From contig CAMLJM010000003.1 of assembly GCA_946480475.1 (NCBI GenBank), positions 1 to 64,000 of the forward strand: a stretch of 64,000 nucleotides of DNA, given 5' to 3'. This document shows positions 8,865 through 17,504 of this stretch, one piece after another. Made by a program: the position numbers and the translations under genes. This DNA comes from an uncultured Alphaproteobacteria bacterium. GTDB lineage: Bacteria; Pseudomonadota; Alphaproteobacteria; Micavibrionales; Micavibrionaceae. Within the stretch, counting starts at the first letter, position 1, and every line of letters starts with the position of its first letter. The notes under the pieces are model-generated. The model did no database searches. It saw only the letters and a program-made list of their open reading frames with translations, and was not told the origin of the DNA.

Positions 8865-9833
8865 ATGACCATTAAACGTAAAATCGTAACTATTTTCGGC
8901 GGTACCGGCTTTATCGGTCGTCATGTTGTCAAACGCCTGGCGGCTGAGGGTTATACCATCAAGGTCGCAACGCGCATTCCTGAACATGCCTATAGCCTGA
9001 AAACCAGTGGCGCTGTCGGACAAATCGTTCCTTTCCTTTGTGATTATAAGGACCCTGCCAGCCTGCGTGAGGCGATTGAAGGGGCTGATGTTGTGGTTAA
9101 CTGCATTGGCATCCGTGCGCAGAACCGCAAAAACAAATTTCGCCGTCTTCATGCAGAGCTTCCGGGCCAGATCGCGGAAGCGGCTGCACGTGAGAACGTT
9201 TCACGTTTTGTCCATATTTCTGCATTGGGTGTTGATAAAGGCACATCTCAGTATGCGAAGACCAAGCTTGAGGGTGAACGCGCCGTTCTGGCAGCATGCC
9301 CATGGGCCACTATCTTACGCCCCAGCGTCGTTTTTGGCTCTGAAGATAACTTCTTTAATATGTTTGCCCGCTTGTCGCGTATTGCGCCGGTTCTCCCGCT
9401 GATTGGCGGCGGACGTACGAAATTCCAACCCGTCTATGTTGGTGATGTGGCACATGCCGTCATGGCGGCTATTTTGCTGCCGCCCCTAGGTGATACGGAT
9501 CCCCGCAGGAAGATATATGAGCTTGGCGGTCCGGAAACAGTAACCTTCCGGGAAATATATGAATTAATCTTCAAGTTTACGGGGCGTAAACGTCTGCTGT
9601 TGCCCGTGCCCTTCTTCCTGGTGAAAATAAAGGCGGGCTTTTTGAGTCTTATGCCACAGCCTTTGCTAACGCCGGATCAGGTCGAGAGTCTCAAGACAGA
9701 TAGTGTTGTATCGTCAGATGCGCAGACACTGGCGCATCTGGCAATCGTGCCTACAGGCATGGGATTGGTGCTTCCCTCCTATCTGGAATCCTATCGTGCC
9801 GGTGGCCGTTTTGCTGACAAGAAAACCGCCTGA
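8865..9833 (+). CDS. NDUFA9-like NAD(P)-binding protein (atypical SDR)
   Basis: 322-aa extended/atypical SDR close to the complex I accessory subunit NDUFA9 (39 kDa) family, common in alphaproteobacteria. The nucleotide-binding motif is GGTGFIGRHV near residue 13. The segment RFVHISALGVDKGTSQYAKTKLEGE matches the family, in which the catalytic YxxxK is retained here as YAKTK. The C-terminal part carries an ELGGPET motif. A GGAG Shine-Dalgarno sits at about 8851. In bacteria a role in complex I is not proven; a free redox or epimerase function is possible. Confidence 0.85.
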   Translation: MTIKRKIVTIFGGTGFIGRHVVKRLAAEGYTIKVATRIPEHAYSLKTSGAVGQIVPFLCDYKDPASLREAIEGADVVVNCIGIRAQNRKNKFRRLHAELPGQIAEAAARENVSRFVHISALGVDKGTSQYAKTKLEGERAVLAACPWATILRPSVVFGSEDNFFNMFARLSRIAPVLPLIGGGRTKFQPVYVGDVAHAVMAAILLPPLGDTDPRRKIYELGGPETVTFREIYELIFKFTGRKRLLLPVPFFLVKIKAGFLSLMPQPLLTPDQVESLKTDSVVSSDAQTLAHLAIVPTGMGLVLPSYLESYRAGGRFADKKTA

Positions 9834-9864
9834 AAAGGCCTTATTCCTAGCGGATAGTACAAAT

Positions 9865-10818
9865 ATGAAGAAATATATCATTCTGGTTCTGACCGTTATC
9901 AGCCTGTCCCTTGCGGTTTTGCCTGTGTCATTCTCTTATGCAGCGCGCACGGAAACGATTGCCGCAGTTGTGAATAACGACGCCATTACTGCCACCGACG
10001 TCGATGAACGTCTGCGCCTGGTCATGATTTCATCGGGCATGCCTAACTCGCCAGAGATTAAAGAGAAACTCACACCGCAGATCATCAATATGTTGATTGA
10101 TGAGCAATTGATGATGCAAGAAGCTGCGCGTCTCAAAATAGATATAACCCCTCAGGAAGTTGAGTCTGGTTTTGCGACAATTGCACAGCAGAATAATATG
10201 GACCCCGCAAAATTCCGCGAGATTGTTAGAAGATCCGGCGTGCCTATGCGCGCGATGGAGCGTCAGATCAAGGCGCAAATGGGCTGGGGCAAGGTTGTGC
10301 AGCAGACAATCCGTCCAGGTATTACGGTCAATGACCTTGAGGTCGACACGGCTATTGAACGCCTACGCGCCAGCATCGGAAAGAGCGAGTTCCTTGTCGC
10401 TGAAATTTTTCTGCCAGTCGATCGGCCTGAAGAGCAGGCGTCCGTGAGTCAGCTTGCGCAGAAGCTCACCAAGGAAATGCTGGCAGGAAAGGCGCCATTT
10501 CCACGCGTTGCCAGTCAGTTTTCCCAGTCAGCCAGCGCTAAGCGCGGGGGGGATTTAGGCTGGGTGCCTGAGGGGCAGCTGGCCCCTGAGCTTGAAGAGG
10601 TTCTGGCACGCATGAATGAGGGTGACTTGAGTGAGCCTATTAAAACACTCGCGGGCTATTACATCATCACACTGCGTAAGAAACGTACGATTGCGGAGGA
10701 AAATATACCGTCCCGTGATGAGTTGCTTTTCCGTATGGGGCAGGAGCGTCTTGAGCGCGCGCAACGTCGTCATCTTCTCGATCTTAAATCGGATGCCTTT
10801 ATTGAGCGGCGTGTCTGA
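9865..10818 (+). CDS. surA: SurA-like periplasmic peptidyl-prolyl isomerase
   Basis: 317-aa outer-membrane-protein chaperone. It starts with a signal peptide (MKKYIILVLTVISLSLAVL, cleavage near SYAA) followed by a SurA_N domain (residues ~30-150) and one PpiC/parvulin domain (~165-270; KRGGDLGWVPEGQL). E. coli SurA has two parvulin domains, so this is the shorter alphaproteobacterial form. The ATG at 9865 is chosen because it opens the signal peptide; the frame is open further upstream but overlaps the preceding gene. The stop overlaps the start of rsmA, so both are co-transcribed. Confidence 0.88.
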   Translation: MKKYIILVLTVISLSLAVLPVSFSYAARTETIAAVVNNDAITATDVDERLRLVMISSGMPNSPEIKEKLTPQIINMLIDEQLMMQEAARLKIDITPQEVESGFATIAQQNNMDPAKFREIVRRSGVPMRAMERQIKAQMGWGKVVQQTIRPGITVNDLEVDTAIERLRASIGKSEFLVAEIFLPVDRPEEQASVSQLAQKLTKEMLAGKAPFPRVASQFSQSASAKRGGDLGWVPEGQLAPELEEVLARMNEGDLSEPIKTLAGYYIITLRKKRTIAEENIPSRDELLFRMGQERLERAQRRHLLDLKSDAFIERRV

Positions 10819-11665
10819 TTCTTCTGTATTAGCGGCCATCGATGCCCTGCCGCCTTTGCGTGAGGTTATCGCCGCACATGAGCTGCGTGCGACCAAGGCG
10901 CTGGGTCAGAATTTTCTTCTTGATATGAATATCACGGATAAGATCGCGCGGCAGGCTGGCGATATGTCTGCCCATACTGTGATAGAGATTGGTCCCGGTC
11001 CTGGCGGACTTACGCGCAGCCTTTTGCGGGCGGGCGCCGGTAAGGTGATCGCGATTGAATTTGATCGCCGGGCCGTATCAGCGCTGCAGTCCTTAGTGCA
11101 GGCATCTCAAGGCCGTTTGCAGGTTATCGAGGGGGATGCGATGAGTGTCGATATAAAAACACTTGCGCCGCAGGGTCCGCGCATGATCATTGCCAATCTT
11201 CCTTATAATATTGCGACGCCACTTGTTATCGGTTGGCTGAAAGAGTTGCGATCTGATCCCGGGTTTATCAGTCGCATGCTATTGATGTTCCAGCGGGAAG
11301 TTGCCGATCGTTTGACGGCGCCTGTAGGGGGCAAGGAATATGGTCGCCTCGGGGTTGTTGCGCAGTGGTTATGCGATGTTAAACGGGCCTATGACCTGCC
11401 AGCATCCGCTTTTACGCCGCCGCCTAAGGTCGCATCTGCTGTCGTTAGCTTCACCCCTAAGGTCATTCCAGCTGATCATCCTGCCTTTGGGACGATTGAG
11501 AAAATTACGGCATCAGCGTTTGGGCAACGCCGCAAAATGCTAAGATCTTCATTGGGTGAGTATGCGGCACTCCTGGAAACAGGCGATATTTCCGGTGAAC
11601 TGCGCGCAGAACAATTGCCTGTCAGCGATTTCATAAAACTGGGTATGTTGGCGGAAAAGGCCTGA
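10811..11665 (+). CDS. rsmA: 16S rRNA (A1518/A1519-N6) dimethyltransferase
   Basis: 284-aa RsmA/KsgA, which dimethylates two adjacent adenines in the 3' hairpin of 16S rRNA during small-subunit assembly. Motifs seen are KALGQNFLLD near the N-terminus, the SAM-binding IGPGPGGLT, and the catalytic NLPYNIATP. Start is GTG 10811, overlapping the surA stop by 8 bp; a TTG at 10802 is an alternative. In many proteobacteria pdxA sits between surA and rsmA; here it does not. Confidence 0.93.
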   Translation: MSDSSVLAAIDALPPLREVIAAHELRATKALGQNFLLDMNITDKIARQAGDMSAHTVIEIGPGPGGLTRSLLRAGAGKVIAIEFDRRAVSALQSLVQASQGRLQVIEGDAMSVDIKTLAPQGPRMIIANLPYNIATPLVIGWLKELRSDPGFISRMLLMFQREVADRLTAPVGGKEYGRLGVVAQWLCDVKRAYDLPASAFTPPPKVASAVVSFTPKVIPADHPAFGTIEKITASAFGQRRKMLRSSLGEYAALLETGDISGELRAEQLPVSDFIKLGMLAEKA

Positions 11666-11718
11666 TTAGGTCCGGATCAGCGCTTGACCGTAGGGGGCGG
11701 CTCCCCTAAAACTAATCC

Positions 11719-12300
11719 ATGTCAGACCAGCATTATTTTCGCATAGCCATTACTGGCGATCCGGGCAGCGGCAAAAGCACTTTTGCACGTGCCGTTTCCG
11801 AACTCACGGGTTTCCGCCTGATTACAACAGGCAATATTTTCCGCACACTGGCTGCTGAGAAGGGCATTTCCCTTACGGCGCTTAATGAAATGGCGGAATC
11901 CCAGGCCGAGATTGACCATCTGGTCGATGATTTCCTGAAGACTCTGAATGACCAGAAAGAGCACCTTATTCTTGATTCAAGGATGGCATGGTTTTTTGTG
12001 AAAGATTCGCTGAAGATCCGCCTGACCGTCGATCTCGATGTTGCCGTTCACCGTATCTTTAAAGATGGCGCTGAACTACGTGAGAAGTTTGCAGACATGC
12101 AGACCGCTATGGATGAAGTAGAGCGCCGCCGCAAAAGCGAGATCCTTCGCTACAAGAATCTTTACGGCGTTGATATTGGCGACCCCGCCAATTTTGATCT
12201 TGTGATAAATACGTCGCAAAAGGCCCCGAGCGATGTCACGCAGGAGTTTGAGAAGGCCTTCGCCGTTTATAAGAAAATGATCTCTAGCTCTGCCGTGTAG
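11719..12300 (+). CDS. cytidylate kinase-like P-loop kinase
   Basis: 193-aa P-loop nucleoside-monophosphate kinase resembling the short archaeal-type cytidylate kinases. Walker A is GDPGSGKST (residues 13-21), followed by a TTGNIFR substrate-binding segment, an LDSRMAWFF segment and a lid with RRRKSEILRYKNLYG. It may phosphorylate (d)CMP, but the true substrate cannot be set from sequence. It lies 5 bp before the SDR gene and 53 bp after rsmA, so all three may be transcribed together. Confidence 0.75.
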   Translation: MSDQHYFRIAITGDPGSGKSTFARAVSELTGFRLITTGNIFRTLAAEKGISLTALNEMAESQAEIDHLVDDFLKTLNDQKEHLILDSRMAWFFVKDSLKIRLTVDLDVAVHRIFKDGAELREKFADMQTAMDEVERRRKSEILRYKNLYGVDIGDPANFDLVINTSQKAPSDVTQEFEKAFAVYKKMISSSAV

Positions 12301-12305
12301 CAGAT

Positions 12306-13097
12306 ATGTCCGGACATACGTACAAAACGATTCTTATCACCGGCGCCTCAAGCGGCATCGGCGAATCTTTGGCTGTTTATTATGCGCAGGAGGGCACTAC
12401 ATTACTTCTGACAGGACGCAATGAAGCACGCCTTGACGGGGTTTTAAGACAGTGCCGAGAAAAGGGGGCTGATGTTCTGGCCTGCCTCATTGATGTAACA
12501 GATCGTGTAGCATTCTCTTCCTGGCTTTTACAGGCTGATGAAATACACCCGATAGACCTGGTGATTGCGAATGCCGGCATTTCCGGGGGAACGGGTGGCG
12601 TTAGCGAAACAGAGTGGATTCCAGCCGAGTATAGAATTTTTGATGTGAATGTTTCGGGTGTTCTGAATACGATCCTGCCGTTACTGCCACGTATGATTGC
12701 ACGTCGGTCCGGGCAAATTGGCATTATGAGTTCGCTTGCGAGTTTCAGCGGCTGGCCGGGAGCGCCAGCATACAGTGCCAGCAAAGCGGCTGTGCGTGTT
12801 TACGGCGAAGCATTGCGCGGAACGGTGGGGTCGCTTGGTATCGGCGTCAGCGTTATCTGCCCCGGTTTCGTCGAGTCGCGCATGACGGCCGTCAATAATT
12901 ACAAAATGCCTTTCTTTATGACTGCGCCGCAGGCGGCCAGCATAATTGCCAGGGGATTGGCCGGAAACAAGGCGCGCATTGCATTTCCATGGCAAACCCT
13001 TGTGATGTCTGGATTCATTGGATTATTGCCGCCTGCCTTAACGTCCTGGTTATTGGCGCAATTACCCGCCAAGCCTGCGACACGCCTAACACACTGA
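12306..13097 (+). CDS. classical short-chain dehydrogenase/reductase
   Basis: 263-aa SDR. It has the cofactor motif TGASSGIG (residues ~11-18), NAG (~90), a catalytic Ser in the SSLASFSG segment and YSASK. The substrate is unknown. A C-terminal hydrophobic stretch (FIGLLPPALTSWLLAQLP) may be membrane-associated, a feature of several SDRs acting on lipids. It is 5 bp downstream of the kinase gene. Confidence 0.85.
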   Translation: MSGHTYKTILITGASSGIGESLAVYYAQEGTTLLLTGRNEARLDGVLRQCREKGADVLACLIDVTDRVAFSSWLLQADEIHPIDLVIANAGISGGTGGVSETEWIPAEYRIFDVNVSGVLNTILPLLPRMIARRSGQIGIMSSLASFSGWPGAPAYSASKAAVRVYGEALRGTVGSLGIGVSVICPGFVESRMTAVNNYKMPFFMTAPQAASIIARGLAGNKARIAFPWQTLVMSGFIGLLPPALTSWLLAQLPAKPATRLTH

Positions 13098-13262
13098 TTT
13101 CACCTTATAATTACAATTATTTTCTTATACTATACTTAAGAGAAACGAGTTGCGTTTTTCCCGTGTTTAGCGCAATAATCATGAAATTTTTAGCCTGTAA
13201 GCTCATGGCATATTTTTAGAAAAACTTTGAATTTTTAAGCGCAAGGTTTTTGAGTTAATCAG

Positions 13263-13610
13263 ATGGACGTAAAGGATATTGAGCGCAACATAGAAGTTGC
13301 GGTGAATTTACTGAAAGCGCTTTCGAATGAGCGCCGCCTGATGATTATTTGCGCCTTATACCAAGGTGAAAAAAGTGTGGGTGAACTGGAGGAAATTATC
13401 GGCCTCAGTCAGTCAGCGCTCTCTCAACATCTGGCGCGCTTGCGCCGCGACGGTTTGGTAAATACACGCCGGAATGCACAGACGATTTTTTATTCTCTGA
13501 ATGATAAAGCGACGGAGGCCGTTCTGCGCTGTCTCTACGATATATACTCGCCCAGCGAAACAGAGGGCATTGCTGCCAGCATGAGGCAAATTCTCGATCC
13601 GGGTAAATAA
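13263..13610 (+). CDS. ArsR/SmtB-family regulator, BigR/SqrR-like
   Basis: 115-aa winged-helix repressor. The recognition region LSQSALSQHLARLRRDGLV is nearly the standard BigR/SqrR sequence; those proteins sense sulfane sulfur or persulfides through two cysteines. Here Cys30 (MIIC) is at the usual first place, but the position expected for the second (residue 96) is Ser, and the only other Cys is Cys90. No sulfur-oxidation or metal gene is adjacent, so its regulon is not evident. It ends 2 bp from the convergent GT9 gene. Confidence 0.85.
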   Translation: MDVKDIERNIEVAVNLLKALSNERRLMIICALYQGEKSVGELEEIIGLSQSALSQHLARLRRDGLVNTRRNAQTIFYSLNDKATEAVLRCLYDIYSPSETEGIAASMRQILDPGK

Positions 13611-13612
13611 TC

Positions 13613-14632
13613 TTATTCAATCTTTCCGGGCTGCCGGAGCCATCTGTCACCAATCAATTTTTCAACCTCGGCCAATGGCAGTTCTGTCAATTCTCTGACT
13701 TGATGCGTTCTGACTGAGGGACCCCGAGGTGCGTGTCTGTGCGGTTGGCTGTGCTGGGAGAATAATACCAATGAAGGGCAGCCGGTCGGCGCAATTAAAT
13801 GCATGGGACCTGTATCATTACCGATAGCCCCCGCAGCATAACGGGCCAATACAGCCAAATCACTTAAGGCCGTTTTGCCCGTCAAGTTCAGCGCGCGAGG
13901 ATGAATACGGCAGATTGTCTCTGCCAGGGCTGCTTCGTGGCGCGTGCCAATAATAACGGGCTGATAACCCCAGCCATCAATAATGCGGGCGAGATGCCCA
14001 TAGTTTTCCGCAGGCCATTGCTTTTCCGGTCTTCCCGGAGCTGCGCCGGGGACCAGTAGTACATAAGGCTTCTCCAGTCCTTCATCGTTGATGAAATGCG
14101 CAAAGTCACCGACCACCCAGCGTAAGTCATCAATGACAACATCATGTATACCGGCAAGGGCAAGTGTTTCGATGTGTCCTTCCAGTGCGCCTGCTGCGGT
14201 ACGTGAGGGGCTGTTATTACGATGAGAGGCGCCTGCTGCGGCCCCCACCCATTCCGGACGTTTACGGGCTTTAAAAAGTTTCAGGTAGAGTGCAGTGCGG
14301 TCATTATTCTGCAGGTCATAAACACGGTCAAAGTGGCCTTCGTTCAGCTTATGCCGCAACGACAGCCAGCCTTTAATATTGTTCCATTTGGGGCGATCAT
14401 CTGTCCAGACGCGATTGAAATAACCGCAATTCATGCCAAAGCTGACAAACGGTTGCGTGGTTAACAGTGTTATATAAGCGTCAGGGTGGTGCTGCCGTAT
14501 GGCGGCCATGGGGCCTAAAGCCTGGATGAAATCGCCCAAGGCTCCCAGTTTTATAACAAGAATGTTTTTATGCGGTGGCGTGTCGTAGTCATATTCATGA
14601 TGATCGGCTTGCGCTTGTGATGGATTGTTCAT
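13613..14632 (-). CDS. glycosyltransferase family 9 (heptosyltransferase-like)
   Basis: 339-aa GT9 family protein, the family of ADP-heptose:LPS heptosyltransferases. It shows ILVIKLGALGDFIQALGPMAA at the N-terminus, LLVPGAAPGRPEKQWPAENY in the middle and GNDTGPMHLIAPTGCP in the C-terminal nucleotide-binding domain, all classical. A role in LPS core assembly is likely. Its start codon shares a base with the stop of the upstream GT4 gene (14632), so the two form an operon. Confidence 0.88.
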   Translation of the reverse strand: MNNPSQAQADHHEYDYDTPPHKNILVIKLGALGDFIQALGPMAAIRQHHPDAYITLLTTQPFVSFGMNCGYFNRVWTDDRPKWNNIKGWLSLRHKLNEGHFDRVYDLQNNDRTALYLKLFKARKRPEWVGAAAGASHRNNSPSRTAAGALEGHIETLALAGIHDVVIDDLRWVVGDFAHFINDEGLEKPYVLLVPGAAPGRPEKQWPAENYGHLARIIDGWGYQPVIIGTRHEAALAETICRIHPRALNLTGKTALSDLAVLARYAAGAIGNDTGPMHLIAPTGCPSLVLFSQHSQPHRHAPRGPSVRTHQVRELTELPLAEVEKLIGDRWLRQPGKIE

Positions 14633-15888
14633 CAGGCTGCCGTTGCCATATGCGTTAGGCGCAATGATTCTGGTCTAAGCTTTTCACTCTGTGCAGAACG
14701 CTCATCCAGAAGCTCGGCGTAAACAGCCAGCGTTTGGGCTGTCATGCGTTCACGGGTGAAGTTGTTAGCGATATGCATCATGGCATGTGTTGCCAGCATG
14801 GCGCGGTTAGCGGGATCCAGTTCCAGTGCTTCGCTGATGGCCTTGCTTAAGGCGGCAGCATCATTCGGGGGAACTAACCAGCCTGTTTCACCACGTACAA
14901 TGGTTTCACGGCTGCCGCCATGATCGGTCGCCACAATGGGACGGCCCATAGCTTGGGCTTCCGCAGCAATGCGGCCAAATCCCTCGGGGTCAATAGAGGC
15001 CGAGACTACCACGGTAGCCATGGCGTAGGCGGCGGGCATATCGCTGCAGTGATCGACAATACGGATCTGGCCTTCCAGTCCGCGTTCCTTGACTGTCTCT
15101 TCCAGTTCAGCTCGATATTCCTTACGGCCCTGATCTGACCCTATCAATACGCAGATGGTGTCTGGCCGTTTCAGGCGGGCCATCGCATCAATCAATACAT
15201 GGTGCCCCTTCCAGCGCGTGAGGCGCCCCGGCATCATAACGATATTCATGCCATCAGGCAGGCGCCATTCCCGCGAGAGCTTGATCATACGCTCACCTGA
15301 CACGGCTGTAGGATGGAATTTCTCAAGAGCAATACCGCGATGAATAACGCGGATGTTGCGCGGATCGATTTCATAATTATTCCGCAGGTAATCTGCTACA
15401 AAATGGGAAATCGCGATAACGCGCTCTCCCTTGGCAATTGAAGAATTGTAACGCTGTTTCAGACGACCCCAGAATCCATCTTTAAAATTATAGGGGGCAT
15501 GGCACGTCGTCATGAATCGTGCCCTTGTTCCTTTACAGGCCAGATAAGCGCTCCATGCGGGCGCGCGTGACCTTACATGAACGATATCGACGTTTAGTTT
15601 GTTGATAATCTTGCGCAGTTTGTGCGCGTTTCGCCAGATGATGTATGGGTTCTTGCTGTCGACTTCCAGATTGATGTGCTGACTGCCTGCGCGCAGTATT
15701 TCCGGTATGCGGTGTCCGCCATTGGATATAACGATAGAGACGGCGCCCGCGCGCACCAAATCGGCGGCAACATCGACGCACCCTTGTTCTGCCCCCCCTG
15801 CACCCAGGGCGGGAATGATCTGCATAATGACAGGCGCTTGTTCGTCGGTTTTTTTGCGGCTGGAGGATGCCTTGGCGGTGGATGACAT
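14632..15888 (-). CDS. GT4-family glycosyltransferase
   Basis: About 418-aa GT-B glycosyltransferase. The N-terminal domain has the ALGAGGAEQG donor-loop motif and the C-terminal domain has GRLTRWKGH and an SIDPEGFGRIAAEAQAMG segment with the EX7E pair. It is translationally coupled with the GT9 gene and probably acts in LPS core assembly. The start is uncertain: ATG 15888 (chosen, AAGGG 12 bases upstream), GTG 15909 (AAGGGGA directly upstream) or TTG 15939. Confidence 0.85.
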   Translation of the reverse strand: MSSTAKASSSRKKTDEQAPVIMQIIPALGAGGAEQGCVDVAADLVRAGAVSIVISNGGHRIPEILRAGSQHINLEVDSKNPYIIWRNAHKLRKIINKLNVDIVHVRSRAPAWSAYLACKGTRARFMTTCHAPYNFKDGFWGRLKQRYNSSIAKGERVIAISHFVADYLRNNYEIDPRNIRVIHRGIALEKFHPTAVSGERMIKLSREWRLPDGMNIVMMPGRLTRWKGHHVLIDAMARLKRPDTICVLIGSDQGRKEYRAELEETVKERGLEGQIRIVDHCSDMPAAYAMATVVVSASIDPEGFGRIAAEAQAMGRPIVATDHGGSRETIVRGETGWLVPPNDAAALSKAISEALELDPANRAMLATHAMMHIANNFTRERMTAQTLAVYAELLDERSAQSEKLRPESLRLTHMATAA

Positions 15889-16008
15889 GTGTCGTAAGAA
15901 CCCTTGCACTTTCCCCTTCGATTTACCACACTCTGGCAAGAGCCCGGTAATAAAAAACGGCGATTTTGCCGCGTTTTATGGGGATTCTTGATAAATCGGG
16001 AGCCTTTT

Positions 16009-16770
16009 ATGTCAGATCAGCCCTCTTTCTTACATCGTTCTGGCCTGCCAGCCTTGGCTTATAGCTATTTTCAAGGTCAACGCGAAGATTTGCCGACAGT
16101 TGTTTTCTTGGGCGGTTATCGTTCCGATATGCAGGGTAGCAAAGCGCTCCATCTTGATGATTCGTGCCGGAAGCGCGGGCAGTCATTTTTGCGTTTTGAC
16201 TATCGGGGCCATGGGCAATCGGAAGGATTGTTCGAAGACGGAACGATCGGCCTCTGGTTCCAGGATGCCCTTGATATCATCGATAAGCTGACCGCAGGCC
16301 CCCTGGTATTGGTGGGATCATCCATGGGGGGCTGGATCAGTCTTCTGGTTGCCCGTGCCAGAGCGGAACGTATGCGGGGGTTGATTGGTATTGCGGCCGC
16401 ACCTGACTTCACCAAAGATATGGAAGAAGGCATGACGCCCTCCCAGAAAGACATTCTGGCTCGTGATGGGATTATACGCATTCCCAATCACTATAGCCCC
16501 GAGCCTTACACAATTACACGCGCCCTTATTGAAGATGGGCCACGGCATTTCTTGCTCAATAAGCCGCTAACCACGCGGTTTCCCGTGTGTCTCATTCAGG
16601 GTATGCAGGATCAGGATGTGCCTTGGCAGACAGCTGTTAAAATCAAAGATACTTTAGTGGCGGGGGGAAATGGCAATGCGATTGTGGTGCTTGTTGAAGA
16701 GGGCACCCATCGCCTGAGCAGACCTGAGGATCTGCAACTGATCGATAAGCATGTACAGGCGTTAAGCTGA
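16009..16770 (+). CDS. alpha/beta hydrolase
   Basis: 253-aa alpha/beta hydrolase fold protein. The nucleophile elbow is GSSMGG, the oxyanion region is FLGGYRSDMQG, and the C-terminal catalytic His lies in EEGTHRLS with an acid in QGMQDQDVPW. It resembles the family of palmitoyl-protein thioesterase ABHD10-like and YbfF-like esterases. The ATG at 16009 is chosen; the frame extends upstream without a good ribosome site. It is divergent from the GT4 gene. Confidence 0.85.
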   Translation: MSDQPSFLHRSGLPALAYSYFQGQREDLPTVVFLGGYRSDMQGSKALHLDDSCRKRGQSFLRFDYRGHGQSEGLFEDGTIGLWFQDALDIIDKLTAGPLVLVGSSMGGWISLLVARARAERMRGLIGIAAAPDFTKDMEEGMTPSQKDILARDGIIRIPNHYSPEPYTITRALIEDGPRHFLLNKPLTTRFPVCLIQGMQDQDVPWQTAVKIKDTLVAGGNGNAIVVLVEEGTHRLSRPEDLQLIDKHVQALS

Positions 16771-16772
16771 TC

Positions 16773-17195
16773 CTATTTGCGTTTATATTTTAGTTGTTTG
16801 CGCGGGGCATCGCCGAGATCAGCGTTGTAGCTATAACCCTTCTTCGACTTCGAGAAGTTTGCGCCATTGATCAGGCCGGAGCCCTGATAGCTGCCCAAAC
16901 CGAAAGTTTTGGCGATCAGCAGCCAGGGAACCGCAATGTATACAGGTAATAGTGCGACTGTAACCAGTTTCTGGCTTAGGATAGGTTTTATGAAACTTTC
17001 CCAAGTTGCAGGGTCAATACTTTCACGCATGATGTTGTAATTGTCCTGCGCGTATTTCACCCAAAGCCAGCCGACCGAACTCAGTTCCAGCGGTTTACTG
17101 AAATCCATTGTTTCCCCGTAGGCCAGCCAAAGGTCAAAGCCCAAAGCGCCTAAGGCGGGCAGGGACAGGACAAAAAACAGCAGAAAAAGTCTCAT
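16773..17195 (-). CDS. small inner-membrane protein of unknown function
   Basis: 140-aa protein I do not recognise. It has a first hydrophobic segment at the N-terminus (LFLLFFVLSLPALGALGF), a soluble middle part, and a second membrane segment (TVALLPVYIAVPWLLIA, about residues 78-95), then a basic Lys/Tyr-rich cytoplasmic tail (KQLKYKRK). ATG 17195 is supported by GAGGAAA upstream; the frame extends to 17249. It ends 2 bp from the convergent hydrolase gene. Confidence 0.65.
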   Translation of the reverse strand: MRLFLLFFVLSLPALGALGFDLWLAYGETMDFSKPLELSSVGWLWVKYAQDNYNIMRESIDPATWESFIKPILSQKLVTVALLPVYIAVPWLLIAKTFGLGSYQGSGLINGANFSKSKKGYSYNADLGDAPRKQLKYKRK

Positions 17196-17372
17196 GGCAT
17201 TTCCTCGGGTAGTCTTTGGGGCGCGGGATTTACAGTCATCACCCTGCAAGCCATTCTAACACCGGGGTTTTTTCTGACAATGGGCTTTAAAAAGCCCTTT
17301 TGGGCGCACATTACTTCTTGCTTGCACTTTTTCGGTAGTCCGACTAGGTTTCAGGCCTGTTTTTAAGTGCAG

Positions 17373-17463
17373 GGACAGGTGGCCGAGTGGTTGAAGGCGC
17401 ACGCCTGGAAAGTGTGTATACGCCAAAAGCGTATCGCGGGTTCGAATCCCGCCCTGTCCGCCA
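17373..17463 (+). tRNA. tRNA-Ser (anticodon GGA)
   Basis: A complete class II tRNA with CCA encoded. The acceptor stem GGACAGG (17373-17379) pairs with CCTGTCC just before the discriminator G at 17460. The anticodon loop is CTGGAAA, giving GGA. A long variable arm forms an ATACGC/GCGTAT hairpin, and the T arm is GCGGGTTCGAATCCCGC. The glycan region starts immediately after it. Confidence 0.95.
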
Positions 17464-17504
17464 GCTTTTCATAACAGAGTATCCCGGCGGTCGGGGCGCA
17501 GGTC

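Noticed and set aside
17282..17301. Hairpin GGGCTTT/AAAGCCC followed by TTTT
   Set aside because: It resembles a short terminator on the plus strand, but no plus-strand gene ends there and the T run is only 4 bases. Possibly part of the leader of the minus-strand membrane protein.
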